Assembly: GCA_003116995.1 (NCBI GenBank)
Contig: BDSL01000057.1
Span: 558,001-622,000, forward strand
Length of the DNA stretch: 64,000 nt
Direction: 5' to 3'
Source of the DNA: Yamagishiella unicocca
Taxonomy: Eukaryota; Chlorophyta; Chlorophyceae; Chlamydomonadales; Volvocaceae
Position numbers and translations under genes: made by a program
Shown: piece by piece, positions 47,075 to 59,000 of the stretch
How the letters are laid out: each line of letters opens with the position of its first letter
How positions within the stretch are numbered: position 1 is the first letter of the stretch
The notes under the pieces: generated by a model
Told to the model about the DNA's origin: nothing
The model's database searches: none
Seen by the model: only the letters and a program-made list of their open reading frames with translations

Positions 47075-50000
47075 ATGTGGTTATGGAGGCTCCTGGCCGC
47101 AGCAGTTGTCTTGGTCCTGATATCACCTGGACACACAGCACCAGTGGACATCTGTATTCGGTCCTTGGTCCCGAAGCTTGTCGAGGGGTGAGGTTGAGGT
47201 CACACACTTGAGGTGGCATTACACGAAACGCGCGTTCAACTGGCCCTGCTGCTAATGCCGTTTCTATTTCCCATGTTGACATATAATCAGATGTAACGCT
47301 ATCCATCTGTATGGCAACGGCTCGGCCTCAGCTAGGAACAACACCGAGAATGTTTTGAGGATTATCGGTAACTGCTTCAACGACGCTGGCCTGGTAAGAC
47401 ACCAGCGCGCATCACTTTTTGGTGGAAGAGGCCGCAGTAGCGCACGCAGCGGGGCAGATGGCGGGGAGCTCGAGCGAACGGGGGAACACACGTTGGTGGC
47501 ACCACGGCGGCTCACCCCCGCGGGCGCCGCAAGCCGAATTCGCAGCCCGGCACCCTTGCTCCCTGTTGGTTTATGCGTTGTTCTGCATATAGCCTCACTC
47601 GGTGTATCCGTGCCAGCAGGCGCGGGTAGCCCTAAGACCAAGGGAACCCCAACAAACTCCCTGATGCCCCGCCCCGGCCATGCCAACTGGGCTTGAGGGA
47701 CGCCCAGGCTTTCCTAACCATCCATGACCCTCCCTGCATCGGAAGATATCCAGCACAGCGCAGTACCACAATGACTCGGCTTGCTCGGCTACATGCTACA
47801 CACACCTCTACGCACATACATGCAATGGGACTTGCCAGCACCCGCATGGCCATCAATGCCGCCTTGCATTCCAACCCATATCGCCCTGTACTCCGCTGCG
47901 ACGCAGGGTGTCACGCTCCTGGCGCCCAACCTATCGTTCACCGCCTACGTCCTGTCGAAGAATTACACCCAGCAGCTGTACCAGACGCATAACCCAAATT
48001 CCGACCTGAAACCCGGGGATTTCTCTGCCAACTTCACGTTGGCCTCCATTTCGACATGGGGCCGTAGCCTCTCGCAGATCGCCGGTGTGGAGCCGGCCTT
48101 GCTGGGGCTGGAGACGAATGCTAGCTCGCCGGGCACGTACGACGCGTGGATGGTGGGTACGCGTGGATGGTTGGGTGCTGATGGAATTGGCTGGGCAGGG
48201 AGTTATGCTGGCAGCGTACAGGAGAGGGCGGCGGCATAGCGAAACATGGGTCGTACCGCGTAGCGGCACATGAGGCGTGCGTCAGGGTGAGGGGCCGGAG
48301 TCGCGGGGAATGCGCGGGGCTGGGGCGGTGTGGGGAAGGCAGCCTGACGGGATAGCGCGACAGCGGCAGCACCCCTGCCCAAACGCCAATGGAAACGGCA
48401 TGTGGGTCCTCCAGAACAATGGCCCAAATGAACCCGGAGCCCTCCGGAGAAACAACCCAAATGAATGGGGACCTATGGGGCTGCGGGAATGGAGAGAAGC
48501 GGAATGGCGCCAGCAAGTGCAGTAAGGGCAGCAAGGGTGCGGAAGCTAATGGGGTATGTTGCTTGGAGCTGTCCTGCTGGAAAGGTTCCCAGGCCGGAAT
48601 TTCGTTGGCGCCACAGCCGGGGTTCGGGAAGGGAGCAGCGCTAATATTTAATGTGTATGGGAAAGGGACACTGGCTCGGCGCGGGCATGGACGGGATTGG
48701 GAGGCGGCGGGCCGCTCGGAGGCGAACCCTTACGCTCCGCTGGTTGTGACGCGGGACGCCGTCACCGTTCTAGGGCGGCGTGGCAGGGATGACGTCGCAG
48801 CACAGGCTAGGCACGTCGACTAGGCAGCGCAGAAAGCGAGCAGCGTCTTTCGAAGTGCAGTCCCCCCGCCCCGCCCCTGCTGGCGGCCAGGGCCGGAATC
48901 GCCGGCTTTTGGGCTCCGCGGAGAGAGGAAGTCGAGTGCTGGCGTGTTCGCATAATGGGTCACGACGGGGAGGTTGACCGGAAACCCATTGGTTGGCGGT
49001 GATCGCATTGCAGGGCGACGGGCGTATGGTGCAGTGGGGGCGGAGGAGGATGCCAGGGCGGTCCTTGGTGACCGGAACGGGTCGGGGAGGCCGGGTTCGG
49101 GATGCACTGCGGTGCAGCACCACAGCAGCATACCCTCCTCCCCACTTGCTTTACCAGCCATTCGTCCTTACGAGCAAGCGAACCCTGCCCTTGGAATGCG
49201 CAGGTGGACCCAATTGCGATTGCGGACATGTACGACGCCGGGCTGATGCTAGACCTGAGCCAGCTGGTGCTGGAGAGGCCGTACAGGCAGCAGATCGAAT
49301 GGGTGGGCATCCACCAGCTCTTCCGGGGCAGCGTGGTGGTGGATGAGGGGACGGTGTCGTCGCTGCCTTTCGGCGGCCTCGTCTACCAGGTGAGGGACAG
49401 AGAGGGGGGCGGAAAAGGGCTGGTGGCGACGGTGGTAGTTTGGTGTTTCCCTCTGGTAGGGGGCCAGGGTAGGGAAAGCCGGCGGATCGACGTAGGAGAA
49501 GATGTTGTGGCTAGTTTGGACAAGAATTTGAGGGTGAGGTGTAGGCGGGGGGGGGCCTCGGCGTTCGGGGCCTTTGTCTGCTAGGTAAGCAGTGGGTGGC
49601 GATCTGGGTCGGGCCTGTCATTGCGGAGGTAGTTGGTTCAGGGAATGTAATGCGCGGCACTCGTCTGGTCGGTTGAAACCCCTTGTTAGCCGTCGCCAGG
49701 CGGGTCCTCCCCGTTGCGGCCGCCACCGCGCTGACCTGATCCGGTCGCCCTCTGCGCCCTCCTCCTCCCATTTTTCGCACAGATGTACTACCGCCGGGAT
49801 GTGCTGGCCAAACACAGCATTCCCGTACCCGTCACGTGGGAGGATTTTGTGGATGTGGCCGCGGCGCTGAACGGCACTGATATGAACAATGACGGGACAC
49901 CGGACTATGGCGTTTGCTTGCAGCGGGCTAGATGTGCGTAAAAGCGAGGAACCCGGTGGAGAGTTCATAGGGGAAAGCCTGTAGAAAGCTTGGGATGGTG

Positions 50001-53000
50001 GGCATTGTAGAAGAACTTGGGATGGTGGGCAGGTCAGGGGTGGGGCAGGGGCAGCTGCACGGTGGGGCGGAAGGCGTAACTGATGGCGGGATGCACCGGT
50101 CGGGAAACGGGGGGTAGCGCTGAAACGTGTAGTTGCCCGGACGGGTTGTTGGGGGAACATGTTGACGGCTGAAGGGAGCTGGGGACACTCCCCTCACCTC
50201 CTGTCCGTCTCTCCCCCCCCCCCACCCACACATTCCCCATTTCTCTTCCCCAACCGCCGCCACCGACGACCGCCCACGCCGCCTTGCCGACGACCCCAAC
50301 AGACTGCTTCAACGGCTTCAGCCTAGCCGCCATTTGGTCGTCGTTCATACAGAGCGGCGGCACTAGCCAGGGCGCCTTCTTCGACCCGGACACCATGATG
50401 CCCCTCGTAAACAACAGCGCCATGTACGCAGCCATGGACATGTACCGCCGCCTGCGCGCCTACGGGCCGCCTGACGAAAACACCGCGCCCTGCAAGCCCT
50501 TCAACGAGCAGTTCGTGCGGGGCCGCTGCGCGCTGACGCTCAGCTGGGGGTACCAGGTCAAGGCGAACCTGTTCATGCCGTACTCTGTCGTACAGAAGAC
50601 GGCGAGCGTGGCGTTGTTGCCCGGCAGTACCCACGTGAGTTTGTGTGTGTGGGGGGGGGGGATCGAGGGGCGCTCTAGGCGGGCTGGGCACGAGGGCGGG
50701 CGTAACGCCGTACACAGGCAGCAAAGGGTGAATGCACACGAACAATTTAACTTGCGCTTTGAAGGGAATCACGTGCCACCCATTCCCCCGCCAGATGGGA
50801 TCCAAAACCCTTATCCTGCTACTCACAATCATCCTCGTGCTGCCGCGCGCAACGCTCCAGCAGCCGCGCCCCACAACCCGGCTTTCCTCCCAAACCCACC
50901 CGGCTTTCCCCTCAAAAAGCCCACACCATGCCGTTCCCCCCAAAGCCCACAACCCGGCTTTCCCCCAAAACCCCCAAAACCCCCGCATCCGCCCGCAGGT
51001 CCTGGACCGCTCCACGGGCGCGCTGGTGCCCTGCGTGTCGAGGCTCGTGTGCCCCTTTGCTGTCGAGATGTTCGTCGGCTCCGGCGGCGGCGTGCGCCTC
51101 GTCAACCGGGCGCCCTACCTGGCCGTGGCGAGCGTCTCCGCCGCCATCTCCAGTTCCGCCAACGTGTGGCACCAGACAAGCCTCCTGGACTTCTTCGCGA
51201 ACCTCACCTCGCGCAATGTGTCGTGGGATCTGGTCACTAGCCCTTACACGGAGCTGGGCCCGTACAGGTGGATTGCTGGGCCGTACTGGCCTGGAACGGG
51301 TTGTCCCTGTGGCGGCGGGGGACCGAGCGCGGAAGGCTTGGGGGAAGGGGGGGGGGAAGTGCGCAAACACGCGCACGGCAACGGGCGTTTGAGAGGCAGG
51401 TGGTCGCGAGGTAGCGTTCCAGGCCCTCACCGTCAAGACAGGTGCCGCTTGCTAGCAGCGACCGCAGCAACCGTGACATACCTTTCCCACGCCCGCAACA
51501 CCGATCTCTTCCTTGTTTGCCGTACCAGGTACGAACACTTTGACCCTGCCTACCTGGGCGAATGGACCAAGCGGGGCTACCCGGCCGGCGTGATTCGGGA
51601 GTTCCTGGCCGTAATGAAGGAGCAGGTATGTACGAGTGTATGCGGATGTGCATGGATGTGTAACGCACACAGCACGTCGATCCTTCACGTAACCGCCGGC
51701 TCCCTCACGCTGGGGCAGCCCGCACCGTGGCCCCCATCGTTGGCACACCCCGGGATGGGTTCACCCTTGCCCCCCCGTCGTCGTTGCATCGACCCCGTCC
51801 TTTCCTCCCGCGCCGGATGGGTTCGCATCCATTGCTGTGCACCGACCCCGTCCCCTCTTCCCCCCTTTCACCGCCGTCGGTTTGTCGGCCGTGGATTCGC
51901 GGATTCTCTTATCACCCCCCCCCCCGCGGATTATCCTTATCCTTATCAACCCCCACCCCCGGACATAACCGCACAGCTCGACTCCAGCAACGTGATGCTG
52001 GAGGTGCGCACCGTCCAAGCCTACGCCTACCGCCGCGCGCTGGACAGATATGCCACGGCGGTCAGCGAGGGCATACTGGACATCCCAGCCGCCATACACA
52101 CCATGTCAACCGAGCTGCAGAACGTGTACGGCCCGCACAACCCGCGCTTCGGAACCATACGGCGGTTGTACAGATACAGGTGGGGCGCGGTAGCACCTCA
52201 TCTTAAGGGCATGCGAGGTAGTTAGGCCATAGGGCCTGTCTGTGCCGTGGGCCGAGGCTGGGAAAGTAGGCTGACCGCGCTGCAGCGGTCCTCCAGGGTT
52301 GACCTTCGGGGCCAATAGGGCGCCCGCCATCATCCCAAGTATCACCGAAAAGAAGGGGGAGCTGGCATCCTAAGCGCATTGCTTCAACAGGCCAACCCTT
52401 TTCGAGCCGCCCCGACCCTGGCTGGTCACCCCTCTCGGTCACAACAGCTACTACATGTTTTGCCACTTCCGACCGGCCCCTCTCCTTTCCCTGCCCGCCC
52501 CCCAACATGCGCGCAACAAATCAGCATCGGCTTGAATGGCAGAGTGATAGGCGCCTCGCCGCCGGTCCCCTCGAGCCCCACCATCGAGCCTCCTCCTCCC
52601 GAGAAGGAGCGGACGTCCGTGAACGTGCCGGCGGTCGTGGTGCCTGTGGTCGTGGTGGTGGTGCTGGTGGCGGCGGCGGTGGCGGCGTACGCCATGGCGC
52701 AGCAGCGGCGGTCGCGGGCATCGGAGCGCGGTCCCAAGGGTCACCCTGGGCTAGGCGACGACACAACGGTGGGCCTCGGAGGGGGCCTGCGGCGGCTTTT
52801 TTGCAGGGTGTATTGTGCATGGCACTGTAAGGGCAGTGAATAGGCAACTCGATCGTGGGCGGTGGGCTCCGCGAATGTTTCAACACGCGATGGGAGGGCT
52901 GGCGTGTGCTGGGGGCTCCGGAATTGTTACGCGCACCAGGCTGCATATATGCCCGGATGGGTTGGCGCATGCACATGCTCCCTCCCCTTGTTGCCCCCCG

Positions 53001-56000
53001 CCCCCCCGCTCGCAAACCTTTCTTCCGCCTCCGGCCTCTGCCGCGCTCCCTGCCCTGTCCTGCCGTGCCCTGCCTCCCCAACCCAACCCAACCTCTCCCA
53101 ACCCAACCCAACCCGAACCCAACCTCTCCCAACCCTGCTGACTCGCCTGGCGTGGAGCGCAGCTTGTGGTATCTGACGTGGAGGGCAGCACGGTGCGTGG
53201 GGCCGAGGGCGGCAACCGAGGGAGGGGCGCGTGTGCCTCGCGTCGCCATGCCGCCACGCAAAAACACATGCCGGTCGACATTCCTCACAAAGGCATCAGG
53301 GGCGACAGCAAGGCTGTGGCCGCACATGCTGTGCGCCCCGAGCCTCGACACCCGCGGCTTCGCATGCCTTCCAAAATCGGCGTCATGGGGTGTGGCCGTT
53401 GGCTTCCCAGTCCTGAACCCCTGCCCTCCATCTCCTGTGTCGTGCGCACGGGTTTGCTCGCCACCCCCCCACCTAACCGCCCAAACGCCGGCCGGGCTTT
53501 GCAGGTGCTGTGGGAGGCCATTGAGCCAGCCATCATGGACGTGGTGTTCAACCTGCACCACGACTGCATGCGCCGCACTGCCGTACGATACGGCGGATAC
53601 GAGTCGCAAACGGAAGGTGAAAATGGATGTGGGCCTGTGCACGGATGCCGGCCTGAAAAGCTCCTAACCCAACAAACCCCCTTCATCAGCCCCTTCTCCC
53701 CACCGCTCTTCCCCACCCCTTCTCTTCACCCCCGCACCCCTCCTTTGGTCCCGCACAGGCGACTCCTTCATCATCGCCTTCCATACCGCGGATGTCGCCG
53801 TCCAGTTTTCGCTGGCGGTGCAGCAGGCGCTGTTGGATGAGCCCTGGCCGCGGGAGCTCCTGGTGCATGAAAAGTGCCGGCCAGTGTGGCTGGCGCGCAC
53901 AGCAGTCGACGTGCCGCTGGACATCCCCCTGGAGCCCGCGGCGGCGCACCGCGGCGGCCTGGGGCCGTACGCCGCCGATGCTGGCGGCAGCCGGCACGGG
54001 ACGCCGCAGGCGGCGACGCCGGGCTCCTGGGGCGGTGGCGGGGGGGCCATGACGCCGGGGGGGCTGATGATGGCGCCGGCGGCCGTGACCGGCGGCGACC
54101 GCCAGTACGGCGACCGCCAGTTTGGCGATCGGCAGCTGGAGGTGTCGAAGCCCAACCTTCGGATGCTGCTGGCGGGCCGCTGGATCCACAGACGGCGCGT
54201 GCACAGCTCGGGCGGCGGCCCTGGGCGGCCGGGGAGCGGCGATCTGCCCTCCACCCACGACGGCGCCGCCACCAGCACCAGCAACGGCGATGGCACGCCT
54301 ATGCGCGGGTCCGCCAACGGAGAGGTAACGGCCGCGCTGCCGCAGCTGCAGTCGACGGCGCTGCCGCCGCCGGCGGCGCTCAGCATCGACAGCGTCGGGG
54401 AGGCGCTGCGGCTGATGTGGCGGGAGGTGCCCGGCGTAGACCCGTGCACGGGCGGCGGCGGCATGGCGCGCTGGCAGGGCGTCAAGGCGGCGTTCAGGAC
54501 GTCCCTGTCATGCCGAGTACCGCCGCTGCCGCCGCCGCCGCCGCTGCCGCCGATGGCACCAACTCCGTCCGAGCCAGCGGCAGCGTTCCCGCTGCCCTTC
54601 TCCCGCTCCCGCTCCCTGCCCGTCAGCCCCCTCAAGCCCGACGTCGCCGCAGCCCCCCATATCGCCCTGGGCGCCGTGCTGGACTGCGGCGGCGACGGCG
54701 GCCCCGCCAGCCTGGACGATGACGGGGTGCACCGGAGCCTTTCCGAAAACGGGCGGGGGAACTCCGCCACGTCGGGGCCGGGGGCGTCGCTGGCGCTGCC
54801 TAAGCGCTACAGCTCCGGGTCGTCTGCTGTGGCGCAGGTCCAGGGGGTCAGCGGCCCCGGCTGCGTGTTTGCGGGTGCGGGTAGCCGATCCATGGGCAGG
54901 CGTTTGGTGTCGGCCGTCACCAACTTTGCGCTGGCGCGCTCCGCCAGCGCCGGCACTGGTAGGTGCACGGCTGGCGTGCTGGCAGCGCCGCAGCCCGTCC
55001 TGGACCTGACGGTTGCGGCGGCGGGAGCGCCGCCACCGAAGGCGCCGCAGCAGCAGCCGTCGCGGTGGAGCTTGGCGCAACGCGTGCTGCGGCTCCAGTC
55101 GCACTCGCACCCCTCGCTAGGGGGCGCCATCCACGCTGCGGCGCCGTGCGCTGCGGCGGGGGCGGACGTGAACATGAACTGCTCCGAGCAGAGCCACGCG
55201 CCGCCGCCACCACCACCCGCGTGCACGCTCGTGCGGCGAGGCCTTGCTGTCCGCATTGGTAAGGCGCGAGTCATTGACGAGATGAATGAATAATGAGCAA
55301 AAGGCGCGTTGCAGATTGTATAAATGGACGGCGGGTCGGGTGCCGGGACTGCGAGTTTTAGGGTTCGATGCGTCACCACCCGCCCCCTCGTCTTCCCGGC
55401 ACTAACCGCCTTCCTCGTTGTTTTGGGGATCCCATCCCATTTCCCTCTGCACGCGACCTCATCCCAACATCCCATCCTGTCTTCCCCCCGCAGGCATGCA
55501 CACTGGCGTACGACACGCAACTGACCTGCAGTACAGCGAGGTCGCGGCGCGCTGGAAGTACAGCGGCGAGGTGTTAGCGGCCGCCAAGGCCGTCAGCGAC
55601 GCCGCCAACGGCGGCGACGTCCTCATAAGCGCCGCCAGCCTGAGCCGGCTGGGCCACGACCTGCTGACTAAGCGCTGCCGCCTGCTGTACGTCGGGCGCC
55701 ACGTGCTGCGCGGCGGCGAAGGCGGCGGGTCCACGTCGGCGCCCACGCTGATGCACCCGCCGCCGCCGCCTGCACCCGGCGGGGTTGCCGACCTGTACGC
55801 CCTCTTCAGCCCACGGTTGCTGCCGCGGTTGGGGATATACCGGCCCCCGCGCACGCAGCAATCGCTGGGGCTGTCCGTCATGGATTCCCCGCTGGGCTGT
55901 GTGGCGTACGGGTTGCTGGTCAGCCATGGCCTGGCGAGCATGGCCATGCACCACGAGTCGACGGTGGTTTCGGAGGCGCAGGCGACGCTGGGGTCCATTT

Positions 56001-59000
56001 CCGAGGACCAGCTCATGGCGTGCCACGGCGTGCCGGCGGCGCCGCCGGCTCCCGGCGGCGTGGGCTCGGTGGTGGGCGCCTTCCGGAATCCCTACCACGC
56101 CATCCTGTGGGCCTTACAGGCGCAGGAGGACCTCCTTCGCCACCCCTGGAGCCCTGAGCTCCTGGCGCACGAGCAGTTTGAGCCCATAGTGGTCCCCGCA
56201 GCGGCGGCGGATGCGCTGATCGGCGCGGGAGCGAGCTCCTTGGGCCCTGATCATGGCCTGGGCCACCGCTCTGCGCAGGAGTGGGACACGGATCGGAGCG
56301 GGATGGAGTCAGGGCAGGCGGTGCGACCCGTGGGCAGCAGGCTGCTGGGCGGCTTGGTGGTCTCCGCGGCGTCTGTCGATGGCCAGTCGACGGATCCGGG
56401 GGCGGGGCTTCTGTCGGCGCATCACCTGGGTCCTCAGGCCATGGCGTGGGGGTCGGGCTCCAGGACGCAGCTGAAGAGCAGCAACTGGCTGCAGGTATCG
56501 TGCGATGGCAGCATCGCAGGCGCCGGCGCGATGCAGGCGGGCGCCAGCGCGGCCGGCGGCGGCGGCTGGGCCACGAGCGGCACGTCGCTGCGAGCTCGCC
56601 AGAGCGCACCCGGCGATGTTATGCTGCTGCAGCGCCAGGCGGCGGCCGCCGCCGCCATGGCCGCCGCAACAGCGCTCGGCTCGTCCACGGCGTCGGCGCC
56701 GCTAGGCCTGCTGGCCGCGGCGACAGCGGGAACCACCGCGCCGTACGACAGCACGTACGAGATCTCGACCATCGACGGCGACCGCGAATCCGCGACGGCC
56801 ATGACGGGCACGTCCACCTCCGGCGGCTTCGGGCAGCAGCACGGTGCGCCGATGTCGTCGTCCCTGCAACTGACCCTGGCGCTGTCGCCGCTCGCGGGGG
56901 CTGGCCTCGCCGCGGAAGCATGGGCGATTTCGGAGGAGGACGACGCGCTGCGGTCGCAGCCGATGCCGTCAGTGTCTCCGACCTTGGCCGCCATGGGTGC
57001 TTCCACGGCTGGGGTGGAGGGCGACATGGTGCTGTATCGTGGGCCGCGGATCAAGGGGGCGATCAGCTACGGGCCGCTGAAGGCCTTCCTGGACCCCCTG
57101 ACCGGTGAGGGCGGGCTCTCCGGCTCGTCCTTGCTTACCACGACCACCACCACCACCACCACCATCACCACCACGACCATTAGCGGCACCATCAGCAGCA
57201 TGAGCGTCGCCGCCGCTCGTGGCATGTCTGCAGTGTCCAGACAACGGAAGCGTATGGCCTGCTGTTTTACCCCGTTTGTTTGTTAATCGACGTAACCCTA
57301 TGTCGACGCCGCCGCCATGGATCCTCGTTCCACCCGCTGCCCACCGCTGACCTTTGTCGTACAGGTCGCATCCGCTACGACGGCAAGGCGTCGTCGTACG
57401 CTGCCAAGATGGCGTCGTACGCCTCCGTGGGGATGGTCGTCGCCTCAGTGGAGGCCGTTGAGGCGGGTCATGCGGAGGACAGCGACGGTGGGTAATGCCC
57501 ACGTGTGCCGTACAACCAGCCCCACGCCACTGTCGGCTTCTTGGGAACGGATAGTGCGGCACATGGCCCAGTAGCCAGTACGCTCTCGACATGATGGCCA
57601 TATTTATTGTTCTGCGTCATGCTGTTTTTACTGTCCTGCGTCATGCTGTCTTTTCGGCTGCTTGTATGCCGGCTGGCCTCACTACTGCAGCCGCGATGCC
57701 CTCCTCCCCCCATTTCGGGGACCCGCCGCTGCCCTCCAACCCCACAGGCGACTACACCCAGGACGGCCGCACCGGCACTGGGTACGGCAACGGCACGCCG
57801 CGCGCGGGCATCTGTGTTGGCGACGGAGGCGACGTACCGGAACGGCGCAGCACGTCGGTGCGCGCCTCCGTCCCGCCGACACTGAGCCGGGCGGAGTCCT
57901 TCCGGGACGACCCGGAGGGCCCCTCCGCAGCCATGGCGGCGGCGGCAGCGGCCGCGGCCGCGGCCCTACTCAATTACGCGCCGTCCGGCGGCGGCGTAAT
58001 GCATAGGTCTCACAGCGTTTCCCTGGACGCCAGGGGCGAGGCTCTGGCAAAGTTGGCGGCGGCACTGGGCCCCAACGGCACCGACGGCTCTATCCCTGGA
58101 CGCAGCAACCGGAGCAGTCAGCCGGGAGGTCGGCGGCGTCAACAACAACAACAACAGCAGCAGCAGCAGACGTCGGATGACAACGGTGACGGCCGTAGCA
58201 GCAACAGCGGGCCGCTTGCGGTGGGCGGAGACGCGGGCGGCAGCGGCGGCGGGTCTCGCTTCCCGTCGGGCTGCAGCACCCCCTTCTCCGGAGGCAGCTA
58301 CAGCTACTCCCAGAACCCGCTGTACACCGCGCCGTTGAAGCCGGACAGCCGCGCCGCCTCCCGCACGGCCCGCACGATGTCGAACCTCAATCCCGACAGC
58401 CGGCAGGCCTCCCGGACGCTAATGCAGCGCCAGAGCGGACACTCCATGACGGGGGCGACCGCAACGGGCGTGCAGCCCACGACCTCCCCGGAGGGCACGC
58501 CCCAGCGCCTGAGCCGCGGCTCGCAGCCGCCGGCGCTGAGTCTGGTGCAGGTTCAAGGAGGCGAGCACGGGTACGTGGGCGGGCAGGGGGTGACGTCGGC
58601 TGGAGTGCAGCTGCAGCCCTCGCCCGCAGCCAGCGGGCGGTGGGCTGGGTACTCGCCACCTCGGTCGTCTGTTGAGTTTTGGCGGGGGAACTCTCAGCCC
58701 CCGGCCAGCCAGGCGAGCATCCCGACGTGGCAGGTCTCATCCCAGGCTCTACAGCACGACTCGGACGCCTACTTTTCGGACGCATCGCAGCCAGCTTACG
58801 GTGGAGGCGGAGGCGGGCAGACGTCAGGCGCGCGGACCACCGCACTGGTCGGCTCTCCGCCGGCACGGGCGGAGGCGTTGGGAATCTCTACGGCTGAGGT
58901 GGACGATCCGGCCGGCGCGCCGTACGGCAGCCCAGAGCGGTCCCCAACCAGCGGTTGGATGCGCGCTGCGGCTGCCCAGCGGCCGCCGCGGCCCCACCAG

